Assembly (NCBI GenBank): GCA_963839745.1
Contig: CAWIWC010000010.1
Span: forward strand, 620,001-684,000
Length of the DNA stretch: 64,000 bases
Direction of reading: 5' to 3'
Source of the DNA: JAIBJN01 sp963839745
GTDB taxonomy: Bacteria; Actinomycetota; Thermoleophilia; Gaiellales; Gaiellaceae
Part shown: piece after piece, positions 39,560 through 47,836 of the stretch
Layout: each line of letters opens with the position of its first letter
Position numbering within the stretch: position 1 is the stretch's first letter
Program-made: the position numbers and the translations under genes
Notes under the pieces: generated by a model
Told to the model about the DNA's origin: nothing
Databases searched by the model: none
What the model saw: only the letters and a program-made list of their open reading frames with translations

Positions 39560-40090
39560 ATGAGGCTCGCCCTCGCATTCGCCCTGATCTGCGCCGCCGT
39601 CGCGGCGCTCCCAGCGCCAGCCGCTGCGGACACGGTCGTCCGCAGCGACGAGCGGATCGGAAGCTTTCGCGTCAAGTCCGACGGCACCCTCGGCGGGGCC
39701 AGGAACGCCTTCGGCGTCCCCAGCCGGTCGGTGCGCACCTCGGACGCGACGTGCTCGGTGACGTGGGCTCGGCTCGGACTGCGGATCGGCTTCTACAACC
39801 TCGGCGGGCTGCCGCCCTGCGGCCGCGCCACCGGGCATTTCTCCAACGCCGCGATCACGGGCGCGCAGTGGCGGACGGGGAACGGCCTGAGGATCGGCGA
39901 CCGTGTCTCGCGGCTGCGCACCCTCTATCCGGGGGCGCGATACCGCGCGGACGGGTTCGGCGGCGAGGGCTGGTGGCTCGTGGCGCGCCGCAACGCCACG
40001 GGGCCGGGCACCTACCCGGGCCTGCTCGCGCGCACGCGCGCGGGGCACGTGACCGCGCTGGTCGTTCGCTACCCGGCCGGTGGAGACTAG
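39560..40090 (+). CDS. hypothetical secreted protein
   Basis: The protein is 176 aa with a clear signal peptide (MRLALAFALICAAVAALPAP, cleavage near AAA/D). The mature part has two Cys (DATCSVTWARLGLRIGFYNL and GLPPCGRATGHF), which could form a disulfide, and an IGDRVSRLRTLYPGARY segment. A good AAAGGAGATCG site precedes ATG 39560, so unlike its neighbours it has a leadered start. I know no characterised homologue. Confidence 0.75.
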   Translation: MRLALAFALICAAVAALPAPAAADTVVRSDERIGSFRVKSDGTLGGARNAFGVPSRSVRTSDATCSVTWARLGLRIGFYNLGGLPPCGRATGHFSNAAITGAQWRTGNGLRIGDRVSRLRTLYPGARYRADGFGGEGWWLVARRNATGPGTYPGLLARTRAGHVTALVVRYPAGGD

Positions 40091-40095
40091 AGGTC

Positions 40096-40101
40096 GATAA
40101 T
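40096..40101 (+). promoter_or_regulatory. -10-like box (GATAAT) of rluB
   Basis: GATAAT ends 6 bases before GTG 40108 and supports that start. Confidence 0.4.
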
Positions 40102-40107
40102 GGCGAG

Positions 40108-40836
40108 GTGCGCCTGAACGCCTACCTCGCGCGTGCCGGAGTCGCCTCGCGCAGGGGCTCCGAGGAGCTGATCCGCGCCGGCCGGGTGCGGGTCAACGGT
40201 GAGGTCGCCGGCCTGGCGACGTTCGTCGAGGCCGGCGACCGAGTCGAGCTCGACGGCACCGAGCTCGCGCCGGAGCCGCTCACGCACCTGCTCCTGCACA
40301 AGCCGGCGGGGGTCGTGACGACTGCGCGTGACCCCCAGGGCCGGCCCACGGTCGTCGGGCTCGTCGGCCACGCCCAGCGGGTCGTGCCCGTTGGGCGCCT
40401 CGACGTCGACACAACCGGCGCTCTCGTGCTCACCAACGACGGCCCGCTCGCCCACCGGCTCGCGCACCCGCGCTACGGCGTGGACAAGGTCTACGAGGTC
40501 GAGGTCGAGGGCGAGCCGGACGACGACGCTCTCCGCCGGCTCGCCGCCGGCGTCGAGCTGGACGACGGGCCCACGGCACCGGCGCAGGTGCGCCGCCTGG
40601 CGCCTTCGCGCCTCGAGCTCATCCTCCACGAGGGCCGCAAGCATCAGGTGAAGCGGATGTGCGAGGCGGTCGGGCACCCCGTGACCCGCCTCCACCGGCG
40701 GGAGTACGCCGGGCTGACCCTCGAGGGGCTCGCGCCCGGGGAGTGGCGCGACCTGACGGATGCGGAGGTCGGGGCTCTCCGTGCGGCTACCGCGGGATCC
40801 TCGACCACGGCCAGGGCCCCTGGTCGCGGTGGGTGA
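40108..40836 (+). CDS. rluB: 23S rRNA pseudouridine synthase (RluB/RsuA family)
   Basis: The protein is 242 aa. An S4 domain starts VRLNAYLARAGVASRRGSEE, then VNGEVAGLATFVEAGD. The catalytic domain has VPVGRLDVDTTGALVLTNDG with the nucleophile Asp in RLD, LAHPRYGVDKVYEVEVEG and EGRKHQVKRMCEAVGHPV. It modifies large-subunit rRNA. The gene symbol is by family; RluB, RluE and RsuA cannot be told apart for certain. Its 3' end overlaps the convergent RDD gene by 50 bases. Confidence 0.9.
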   Translation: MRLNAYLARAGVASRRGSEELIRAGRVRVNGEVAGLATFVEAGDRVELDGTELAPEPLTHLLLHKPAGVVTTARDPQGRPTVVGLVGHAQRVVPVGRLDVDTTGALVLTNDGPLAHRLAHPRYGVDKVYEVEVEGEPDDDALRRLAAGVELDDGPTAPAQVRRLAPSRLELILHEGRKHQVKRMCEAVGHPVTRLHRREYAGLTLEGLAPGEWRDLTDAEVGALRAATAGSSTTARAPGRGG

Positions 40837-41377
40837 AGACGAGCTCCTCGAGGTAGACCAGCCCGAAGGCGCGGTCGAGGAGCGATCGCCGCCGCTCGTC
40901 GAGGAACATGGTCGCCTTCGCCGCGACCAGGAGCGTGACGAGCGCGTACGAGGCGACGATGACCACCTGCTGCACGGTCGAGTACTCGTCGAACGGGTCG
41001 CCGCCGCGCACGAGATAGACGTTGTTCACCGCCAGGGCGAGCACGAAGGCGACGCACCCGCGGGCGATTGCCCGGCCCCAGCGCGGCGGCAAGCCCGTCT
41101 CCTCGCGCGCAAGCTCGATGTCGAGCGCGCGCATCCCGAGGGTCGAGCCCGTGTGCCAGTAGGCGGCGAAGTACGCGACGATGGGAGCGGCGATCAGGAG
41201 CTGCGAGATCGTGATCAGCGTCGCGCCGGGGATCCCGCGCAGGTCGCCGGCCTCCCAGCTCGTCAGCCCGACGGAAGCGAAGACGCCGCCGAAGATCGAC
41301 CCGAGCAGGTAGAGGATCACGCAGAGCGACCAGTCGATCGCGCCGGCCCCGAAACGGCGGGCCACGCTCGGGTACAT
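40787..41377 (-). CDS. RDD family membrane protein
   Basis: The protein is about 196 aa with four or five membrane segments. The RDD signature appears as ARRFGAGAIDWSLCVILYLL (R...D) and STLGMRALDIELAREETGLP, followed by RWGRAIARGCVAFVLALAVN. The tail DERRRSLLDRAFGLVYLEEL is soluble. The start is ATG 41377; GTG 41413 is a possible longer start. Role unknown; some RDD proteins are ion transporters. Confidence 0.8.
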   Translation of the reverse strand: MYPSVARRFGAGAIDWSLCVILYLLGSIFGGVFASVGLTSWEAGDLRGIPGATLITISQLLIAAPIVAYFAAYWHTGSTLGMRALDIELAREETGLPPRWGRAIARGCVAFVLALAVNNVYLVRGGDPFDEYSTVQQVVIVASYALVTLLVAAKATMFLDERRRSLLDRAFGLVYLEELVFTHRDQGPWPWSRIPR

Positions 41378-41412
41378 GGCCGAGTAGGTGCCGTCGGGCG
41401 CGAGGAACACGG

Positions 41413-41583
41413 CTAGGAGGGTTTGACGGGACGGTGCTCGTCGCCGGGGTGCGATGGTCGTTCCGAGGCAAGGACGCAGGGAGCGTTCGTATCGAATGAG
41501 ATACGGGCGCGACTGAGGACGCAGTCCTCGGGGCGAGCAGCGCGACCCGGCGGCACTGTCACTGTCTCGTCGAACCCTCCTAG
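41413..41583. repeat. 16-bp inverted repeat enclosing a structured 139-base non-coding core
   Basis: CTAGGAGGGTTTGACG (41413-41428) is matched by its reverse complement at 41568-41583 with one mismatch. Inside are two perfect small hairpins: CGTATC/GATACG with a 6-base loop (near 41,490) and GAGGAC/GTCCTC with a 3-base loop (near 41,515-41,530). No open frame fits. The right arm covers the trpS stop codon. It may be a structured RNA, a composite terminator, or a miniature mobile element; I see no clear target-site duplication. Confidence 0.55.
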
Positions 41584-42560
41584 GGCGGGACGAAGCCGAC
41601 GCGCTCGTGGACGCGGGCGAGCGTCGCCGCGGCGATCGCATGCGCCTTCTCCGCGCCCTGCGCGAGGATCTCACGCAGCCGGTCAGGGTTCCCGCGCAGC
41701 TCCCCGTAGCGCAGGCGGACAGGATCGAGCAGCTCGACGATCGCCTCTCCGACCGCCTCCTTGAACTGGCCGTAGCCGGCGCCGTCGAAACGTGTCTCGA
41801 TGGCCTCGGGCGAGTCGCCGGTCGCGACCGCCATGATCTCGATCAGGTTCGTGATCCCGGGCTTGTCCTCGGCACGGACGACGTCGCGTCCTGAGTCGGT
41901 CACCGCCGAGCGGAGCTTGCGCCGGATCGTGTCGGGCGGGTCGAGGACCTTGACGATGCCGAGCTCGGCGCTCAGGGACGTGGACATGCGGCTCGTCGGA
42001 TCCTGGAGGTCCATGATCTTGGCGCCGATCTCGCCGTATGTGCCCTCGGGGACGACGAATGTCTCCCCGAAGCGCTGGTTGAAGCGCTGAGCGATGTCGC
42101 GCGCGAGCTCGAGGTGCTGGCGCTGGTCCTCGCCGACCGGAACAAGGTCGGCGTCGTAGAGCAGGATGTCGGCCGCCTGGAGCACCGGGTAGGTCATGAG
42201 GCCGACAGAGAAGCTCGCCTGCGCCGCGGACTTCTCCCGGAACTGCGGCATGCGGCGCAGCTCGCCGTGAGGAGTCATGCACTCGAGCACCCAGGTGAGA
42301 CGCGGGTGCTCCGGCACGTGGCTCTGGACGAAGAGCGTGCAGACGTCCGGATCGAGGCCCGTCGCGATGAGGAGCGCGGCGAGGTCGAGCGTCGACTCGC
42401 GCAGCTCCTCGGGATCCTGCGGGACCGTGATCGCGTGCAGGTCGACGATCGGGTGGAAGGCGTCGACCTCGTGCTGCTGGGCCACCCAGCGGCGGATGGC
42501 GCCGACGTAGTTGCCGAGGTGCTTCTCGCCCGTCGGCTGGATTCCGGAAAGGACGCGCAC
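41580..42560 (-). CDS. trpS: tryptophanyl-tRNA synthetase
   Basis: The protein is 326 aa. The class I signature is GIQPTGEKHLGNYVGAIRRW (residues 6-25, TIGN-type HIGH). LLYDADLVPVGEDQRQHLEL is the conserved Trp-binding helix region. The KMSKS loop reads SRMSTS, a common variant in bacterial TrpRS. It charges tRNA-Trp. GTG 42560 starts it, divergent from the DAHP synthase gene with 36 bases between them, so the two may be coregulated in aromatic metabolism. Confidence 0.95.
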   Translation of the reverse strand: MRVLSGIQPTGEKHLGNYVGAIRRWVAQQHEVDAFHPIVDLHAITVPQDPEELRESTLDLAALLIATGLDPDVCTLFVQSHVPEHPRLTWVLECMTPHGELRRMPQFREKSAAQASFSVGLMTYPVLQAADILLYDADLVPVGEDQRQHLELARDIAQRFNQRFGETFVVPEGTYGEIGAKIMDLQDPTSRMSTSLSAELGIVKVLDPPDTIRRKLRSAVTDSGRDVVRAEDKPGITNLIEIMAVATGDSPEAIETRFDGAGYGQFKEAVGEAIVELLDPVRLRYGELRGNPDRLREILAQGAEKAHAIAAATLARVHERVGFVPP

Positions 42561-42582
42561 GGTCTCGCCGATTATGGCTCAC

Positions 42583-42588
42583 TACACT
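42583..42588 (+). promoter_or_regulatory. -10 box (TACACT) of the DAHP synthase gene
   Basis: TACACT ends 8 bases before ATG 42597 in the 36-base divergent gap with trpS. Confidence 0.5.
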
Positions 42589-42596
42589 AGGTCCCG

Positions 42597-43967
42597 ATGG
42601 CAGTGACCAAGCCTTCCTGGACGCCCTCCTCGTGGCGGTCGCATTCGGCGCTCCACCAGCCGGACTGGCCGAGCGAGGAGCGGGCCGAGGCCGCGCGGGC
42701 CCGGCTTGCGAGCGTGCCGCCGCTCGTCTTCGCCGGCGAAGCGCGGCAGCTGCGCTCGGTGCTGGCCGAGGCTGTGGAGGGCCGCGCGTTCCTGCTCCAG
42801 GCCGGCGAATGCGCCGAGTCGTTCCACGACCTCTCAGCCGTTCACATCCGCGAGAAGCTCAAGATCATGCTCCAGATGGCGGCCGTGCTCACCTACGGCG
42901 CCACGCTCCCGGTCGTGAAGGTGGGGCGGATCGCCGGGCAGCTCGCCAAGGCGCGCTCGTCGCCGACCGAGAACGTGGGTGGGGAGGACATCCCGTCCTT
43001 CCGCGGCCACATGATCAACGACGACGCCGCGACGCTCGAGGCCCGCATCCCCGATCCCGACCGCATGGTGCAGGCCTATAACCACGCGACGGCGACGCTG
43101 AACCTGCTGCGGGCATTCACGAAGGGCGGCTTCGCCGACCTCATGCGCGTCCACGAATGGAACCAGGAGTTCGTCGCCTCCTCGCCCGAGGGCCGGCGCT
43201 ACGAGCAGCTCGCCTCCGAGATCGAGCGCGCGCTGCGCTTCATGGCCGCGTGCGGAATCGACCTCTCGGCCGAGTCGCAGCTCCACCAGGTGGACATCTG
43301 GACGAGTCACGAGGGTCTCGTGCTCGACTACGAGGAGGCGCTCACGCGGCGCGACTCCACGACGGGCGACTGGTACGACTGCTCCGCCCACATGCTCTGG
43401 ATCGGGGAGCGCACGCGCCAGCCCGACGGCGCGCACGTGGAGTTCTTCTCCGGGGTGCACAACCCGCTCGGCCTCAAGATCGGGCCGACGGCAAGCCCCG
43501 AAGAGGTGCTGGAGCTCTGCGAGCGGCTCAACCCGACCCGCATCCCCGGGCGCCTCACGCTCGTCGCGCGCATGGGCGCCGACCAGGTCTACGAGCTCCT
43601 GCCGCCCATGCTGCGGGCCGTGCGCGAGGCCGAGCACCCGGTGCTCTGGGCGTCCGACCCGATGCACGCCAACGTCTTCAAGACCGAGTCGGGGTTCAAG
43701 ACGCGCCGCCTCGACGCGATCATGGCCGAGATCGAGGGCTTCTTCGCCGCCTGCCGCAAGGAGCGCGTCTGGCCGGGCGGCATCCATCTCGAGTTCACGG
43801 GCGAGGACGTCACGGAGTGCCTCGGCGGTTCGGAGGCCGTCCTCGAGGAGCAGCTCAACATGCGCTACATGACGCTTTGCGACCCGCGGCTGAACGCGCG
43901 GCAGTCGCTCGACCTCGCCTTCACGCTCGCCGAGCTCATGCGCCGCCGCGACTCTCGATCGCAGTAA
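42597..43967 (+). CDS. aroG: class II 3-deoxy-7-phosphoheptulonate (DAHP) synthase
   Basis: The protein is 456 aa, the plant-like class II type found in Actinobacteria. It has LLQAGECAESFHDLSAVHIR, where Cys71 binds the metal, then KVGRIAGQLAKARSSPTE, PSFRGHMINDD, WIGERTRQPDGAHVEFFSGV and LWASDPMHANV with HLEFTGEDVTECLGG. It joins PEP and erythrose 4-phosphate in the first step of the shikimate pathway. It opens the block DAHP synthase-tyrA-aroA-cmk-plsC. Its stop overlaps the tyrA start (TAATG). Confidence 0.95.
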   Translation: MAVTKPSWTPSSWRSHSALHQPDWPSEERAEAARARLASVPPLVFAGEARQLRSVLAEAVEGRAFLLQAGECAESFHDLSAVHIREKLKIMLQMAAVLTYGATLPVVKVGRIAGQLAKARSSPTENVGGEDIPSFRGHMINDDAATLEARIPDPDRMVQAYNHATATLNLLRAFTKGGFADLMRVHEWNQEFVASSPEGRRYEQLASEIERALRFMAACGIDLSAESQLHQVDIWTSHEGLVLDYEEALTRRDSTTGDWYDCSAHMLWIGERTRQPDGAHVEFFSGVHNPLGLKIGPTASPEEVLELCERLNPTRIPGRLTLVARMGADQVYELLPPMLRAVREAEHPVLWASDPMHANVFKTESGFKTRRLDAIMAEIEGFFAACRKERVWPGGIHLEFTGEDVTECLGGSEAVLEEQLNMRYMTLCDPRLNARQSLDLAFTLAELMRRRDSRSQ

Positions 43968-45064
43968 TGGTCGAGCGCCTCGGGATCGTCGGCACCGGGC
44001 TGATCGGCGCCTCGGTGGGCCTGGCCGCGAAGCGCGCCGGCGTCGAGCAGGTCGTCGGCTACGACGCGGATCCCGAGTTCCTCGCCGTCGCGGCAGAGCG
44101 GGGCGCGCTGGACGAGCCCGCCGAGAGCCTCGTCGCCGCGGTCGAGGACGTCGACCTGGTCGTCGTCGCCACGCCGGTGGCAAGCCTCGGGGAGCGGATC
44201 GGGGAGGCGCTGGCGGCCGCCTCCAACGGCTCGACCGTGACGGACGTCGGCTCGACGAAGTCGGCGCTCTGCGCCTCGGTGGAGGACCGCGTGCGCTTCA
44301 TCGGCGGGCACCCGGTGTGCGGCTCGGAGGCGCGCGGGCCCACGAGTGGGAGCGAGCAGCTCTTCGTCGGCGCGACGTGGTTCCTCACGCCGGTCGCCGA
44401 GACGGAGCCCGAGCGCTACCGCCTCCTGCACGGCTTCGTCTCCTCGCTGGGCGCCGTCCCGATCGCCATCGACCCGAGAGCCCACGACCGCCTGATGGCG
44501 ATCACGAGCCACCTGCCGCACGCGCTCGCCAACGTCGTCCTCAACCACGCGGGCTCCGTGCGCGTGGACGGCCACGAGCCGCTCGGATCGGCCGGCGGCT
44601 CCATGCGGGACATGACCCGCGTGGCCGGGGCGAACCCGCGCATCTGGATCGACATCTTCCTCGACAACTCCGAGGAGCTCCGGTCCTCGCTCGTCGAGCA
44701 CCGCCGCCGCGTGGAGGAGCTCGAGCGCGCGCTCGAGGCCCGCGACGCGGGCTGGCTCGCCCGCTGGATCGGCGAGGCCGGCGGTAACCGGCGCCGCCTG
44801 CTCGCGGAGGCCTACGAGGATCCCGGCGCGATGCAGCGCGTGCGCGTGCACGTGCCCGACCGGCCAGGCGTGCTCTCCGGGATCACGCAAGCGCTCGGCG
44901 CCGAGAAGATCAACATCGAGGACTTCGAGCTCGACCACCTCTCGCCGGAGCGCGGCGGCACGCTCGACGTGCTCGTCGCCGGCGAGGACTCCGCGCGCAA
45001 GGCGGCCGACCTGCTCGAGGCGCAGGGCTACTCGGTCATCGTGTCCCCGGCCTTCGAGGACTAG
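43967..45064 (+). CDS. tyrA: prephenate dehydrogenase with C-terminal ACT domain
   Basis: The protein is 365 aa. The NAD domain starts ERLGIVGTGLIGASVGLAAK, with TDVGSTKSALCASVED and FIGGHPVCGSEARGPTSGSE, whose His and Ser/Gly residues are catalytic or substrate-binding. LMAITSHLPHALANVVLNHA and GGSMRDMTRVAGANP complete the core. An ACT domain (VRVHVPDRPGVLSGITQALG, from about 290) suggests feedback control by tyrosine. ATG 43967 overlaps the previous stop. It makes 4-hydroxyphenylpyruvate from prephenate. Confidence 0.93.
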   Translation: MVERLGIVGTGLIGASVGLAAKRAGVEQVVGYDADPEFLAVAAERGALDEPAESLVAAVEDVDLVVVATPVASLGERIGEALAAASNGSTVTDVGSTKSALCASVEDRVRFIGGHPVCGSEARGPTSGSEQLFVGATWFLTPVAETEPERYRLLHGFVSSLGAVPIAIDPRAHDRLMAITSHLPHALANVVLNHAGSVRVDGHEPLGSAGGSMRDMTRVAGANPRIWIDIFLDNSEELRSSLVEHRRRVEELERALEARDAGWLARWIGEAGGNRRRLLAEAYEDPGAMQRVRVHVPDRPGVLSGITQALGAEKINIEDFELDHLSPERGGTLDVLVAGEDSARKAADLLEAQGYSVIVSPAFED

Positions 45065-45066
45065 TC

Positions 45067-46350
45067 GTGCGCATTGAGCCCGCGGCGGCGATTCGGGGGG
45101 ATATCGCCGTCCCCGGCGACAAGTCCATCTCCCACCGTGCCCTCCTGCTGGGCGCGATCGCCGACGGCGTGAGCGAGATCGAGGGCTTCGGGGCCTCCAA
45201 GGACACGCTCTCGACTGCGGCGGCCGTGCGGGCGCTCGGGGCCGGGGTGGAGGTGGACAGCGACCGCGTGCGCGTCGAGGGCGTCGGGCTGCGCGGCCTC
45301 AAAGAGCCGGGCGGGCCGCTCGACTGTGGCAACGCAGGGACGCTGATGCGGCTCCTGCCAGGCATTCTCGCCGGCCACGAGGGGCGCTTCGAGCTCGTCG
45401 GGGACGAGTCGCTCTCGACCCGGCCGATGGAGCGGATCGCCGAGCCGCTCCGCGCCATGGGCGCCCGCGTGGAGACCGATGACGGGCACGCGCCGGTCGT
45501 CGTGGAGGGCGGTGCGCTCGAGCCCGTCCGCTGGGAGCTCCCGGTGGCGAGCGCCCAGGTGAAGTCGGCGATCCTCCTGGCCGGCCTCTACGCGGAGGGC
45601 GGCCCGACGGTCGTCGTCGAGCCGTCGCCGACCCGCGACCACACCGAGCGGATGCTCGAGGCGATGGGCGCCCGCGTGCAGCGGAAGGCGCGGGAGGCCG
45701 GCGTCTCGCCGGCGAACGGCCTGCGGCCGCTCCACACCTCTGTGCCCGGGGACTTCTCCTCGGCGGCGCCGTTTCTCGTCGCGGCGACGCTGCTCGCCGA
45801 GTCGGAGCTGCGGCTCCACGGCGTGGGCATGAACCCGACCCGCACCGGGTTCCTCGCCGTGCTCGAGCGCATGGGCGCCCGGATCGCGGTCTTCAACCGC
45901 CGCGTCGTCGGCGGCGAGCCGGTCGCCGAGCTTCAGGTCGAGCCCGCCGAGCTCGTGGCCACCGAGGTGCGCCCGGAGGAGGTGCCGACGCTCGTCGACG
46001 AGCTGCCGCTGTTCGCGCTCGCCGCCGGGATGGCGCACGGGGACAGCGTCGTCACGGGCGCCGAGGAGCTGCGCGTAAAGGAGTCGGACCGTGTCGAGAG
46101 CGTGAAAGATGCGCTGCGGCCACTGGGCGTGCACATCGAAACGCGTCAGGATGGCTTCCGGGTTCGTGGGGTGCCCTCCCGCCCTAAGGGTGGGGGCGTG
46201 GTGGATGCCGCCGGTGATCACCGGATCGCCATGCTGGGGGCGGTCGCCGGGCTCGTCTCCCGCGAGGGCGTCGAGCTGAGGGGCGCGGAAACCGTCGCTG
46301 TAAGCTTCCCCGACTTCTTCGCCATGCTCGACTCCCTCGCCCTCCGATAA
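45067..46350 (+). CDS. aroA: 3-phosphoshikimate 1-carboxyvinyltransferase (EPSP synthase)
   Basis: The protein is 427 aa. It has AVPGDKSISHRALLLGAIAD with the PEP-binding Lys, DCGNAGTLMRLLPG (the LxCGNAGT loop), SAQVKSAILLAGLYAEG, DFSSAAPFLVAATLLAESEL, LRVKESDRVESVKDAL and AAGDHRIAMLGAVAGLV. The enzyme adds PEP to shikimate 3-phosphate. GTG 45067 lies 2 bases after tyrA. The frame is intact. Confidence 0.96.
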   Translation: MRIEPAAAIRGDIAVPGDKSISHRALLLGAIADGVSEIEGFGASKDTLSTAAAVRALGAGVEVDSDRVRVEGVGLRGLKEPGGPLDCGNAGTLMRLLPGILAGHEGRFELVGDESLSTRPMERIAEPLRAMGARVETDDGHAPVVVEGGALEPVRWELPVASAQVKSAILLAGLYAEGGPTVVVEPSPTRDHTERMLEAMGARVQRKAREAGVSPANGLRPLHTSVPGDFSSAAPFLVAATLLAESELRLHGVGMNPTRTGFLAVLERMGARIAVFNRRVVGGEPVAELQVEPAELVATEVRPEEVPTLVDELPLFALAAGMAHGDSVVTGAEELRVKESDRVESVKDALRPLGVHIETRQDGFRVRGVPSRPKGGGVVDAAGDHRIAMLGAVAGLVSREGVELRGAETVAVSFPDFFAMLDSLALR

Positions 46351-46366
46351 CCGACCTGGAGCGCCA

Positions 46367-46996
46367 GTGATCGTCGCCATCGACGGCCCAGCCGGCTCCG
46401 GGAAGAGCACGGTCGCGCGCGGACTCGCGGAGCGGCTCGGCTTCAGGTACCTGGACACCGGCGCGATGTACCGGGCGCTGACCCTGCTCGCGCTCGAGGA
46501 CGGCGCCGAGCTCGACGACGAGGCGGCGCTCGCGGCGCTCGCACGCGACAACCCTGTCCGCTTCGAGGGCGACCGCGTCTGGGTGCGGGGGCAGGACGTG
46601 ACGGAGGCGATCCGCTCGCCGGCCGTCGACCGGGTCGTCTCGACGGCGGCGCGCCATCCCCAGGTGCGGGCGATCATGCGCGACCGCCAGCGCGAGCTCG
46701 CCGACACGGGCGACGCGGTCGTCGAGGGCCGCGATATCGGCACCGTGGTCTGTCCCGACGCGGAGGTGAAGGTCTACCTCGTCGCCGACCCGACCGAGCG
46801 CGCGCGACGCCGCCGCTCCGATCAGCCTGAAATCGGCGCGGAGGCTCTCGCCACCGACCTGCGCCTCCGCGACGAACGCGATGCGGTGCAGATGCAGCCG
46901 GCCGGCGACGCGGAGACGATCGACACGACCGATCTCACGGTCGAGGCCGTCCTCGACCGCATCGAGCGGCTCGTCCAGGCTAGGGCGCGCGCGTGA
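46367..46996 (+). CDS. cmk: cytidylate kinase
   Basis: The protein is 209 aa. The P-loop is AIDGPAGSGKSTVARGLAER (4-23), then FRYLDTGAMYRALTLLALED and VVEGRDIGTVVCPDAEVKVY, all standard for bacterial Cmk. It phosphorylates CMP and dCMP. GTG 46367. Its stop overlaps the plsC GTG (GTGA). The aroA-cmk neighbourhood is common in bacteria. Confidence 0.95.
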   Translation: MIVAIDGPAGSGKSTVARGLAERLGFRYLDTGAMYRALTLLALEDGAELDDEAALAALARDNPVRFEGDRVWVRGQDVTEAIRSPAVDRVVSTAARHPQVRAIMRDRQRELADTGDAVVEGRDIGTVVCPDAEVKVYLVADPTERARRRRSDQPEIGAEALATDLRLRDERDAVQMQPAGDAETIDTTDLTVEAVLDRIERLVQARARA

Positions 46997-47670
46997 ACGG
47001 CGTCGACATCGTCTACTGGACGGTCGGCAAGGGCATCCTCGCAAGTGCCACGCGGGTGCTGGTCCGCATCCGGTCGTACGGCACCGAGCGGCTTCCGCGC
47101 GAGGGAGGCGTCGTCATCGCCGTCAACCACGCGGCCTTCATCGACGTCCCTATTCTCGGAGCCGTCTGTCCGCGCCGGATCGCGTACGTCGCCAAGACCG
47201 AGCTCTTCGACTACCCAGGCCTTTCCCAGCTGATCCGTGCGCACGGGACCATCGCGATCCGCCGCGGGGAGTCCGACCGCGACGCGCTGCGCCGCATGCG
47301 CGAGACCGTCCGCGACGGCGGCGCGCTCGGGCTCTTCGTCGAGGGCACGCGGCAGCACTCCGGCGAGCCCGGCGAGGCGAAGCCCGGCGCGGCCATGGTT
47401 GCGATCCAGGAGGGAGTCCCGGTCGTGCCGGTCGCCATCCACAGCTCCGCGGACTGGAAGGTCGGCACCAGGAACCCGGTTTCCCTCGCCTGGGGGGAGC
47501 CGATGCGCTTCGCCGACCTTCCGCGCGGCTCGAAGGGCTACCAGGCGGCGACCCGCGAGATCGAGGCGGAGATCCGCCGGCTGTGGGAGTGGCTCGGGCG
47601 GATGCACGAGCTCGGACTGCCCCGCGACGCAACGCCCCCGCGGCGCGAGAACGTGCCCTCGCGCACCTAG
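46993..47670 (+). CDS. plsC: 1-acyl-sn-glycerol-3-phosphate acyltransferase
   Basis: The protein is 225 aa. The catalytic H-x4-D is in VVIAVNHAAFIDVPILGAVC; further blocks are RRIAYVAKTELFDYP, GTIAIRRGESDRDALRRM, FVEGTRQHSGEPGEAKPGAA (EGTR) and VPVVPVAIHSSADWKVG. It acylates lysophosphatidate at the membrane in phospholipid synthesis. It is coupled to cmk by GTGA overlap. A hairpin follows in the gap before der. Confidence 0.92.
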   Translation: MNGVDIVYWTVGKGILASATRVLVRIRSYGTERLPREGGVVIAVNHAAFIDVPILGAVCPRRIAYVAKTELFDYPGLSQLIRAHGTIAIRRGESDRDALRRMRETVRDGGALGLFVEGTRQHSGEPGEAKPGAAMVAIQEGVPVVPVAIHSSADWKVGTRNPVSLAWGEPMRFADLPRGSKGYQAATREIEAEIRRLWEWLGRMHELGLPRDATPPRRENVPSRT

Positions 47671-47741
47671 TGTCCCTCCGGGCGATACACGCCGGCTTCT
47701 GCCCCGCGATCACGCGGCGCCGGAGCACACCCTCGCCCTTA

Positions 47742-47763
47742 CCAAGGCTTCAGTCAGCCTTGG
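47742..47763. terminator. 8-bp hairpin between plsC and der
   Basis: CCAAGGCT pairs perfectly with AGCCTTGG across the loop TCAGTC. It sits in the 166-base gap after plsC. No T tract follows, so it may be a weak terminator or an RNA-processing site. The rest of the gap holds nothing I recognise. Confidence 0.5.
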
Positions 47764-47836
47764 CTGCGGACGAGTGCGCACCCCGGCTTGGTGCTCGCGA
47801 CCCAGAAGCGGGGCAATATCGCCCGAAGGAACACTT

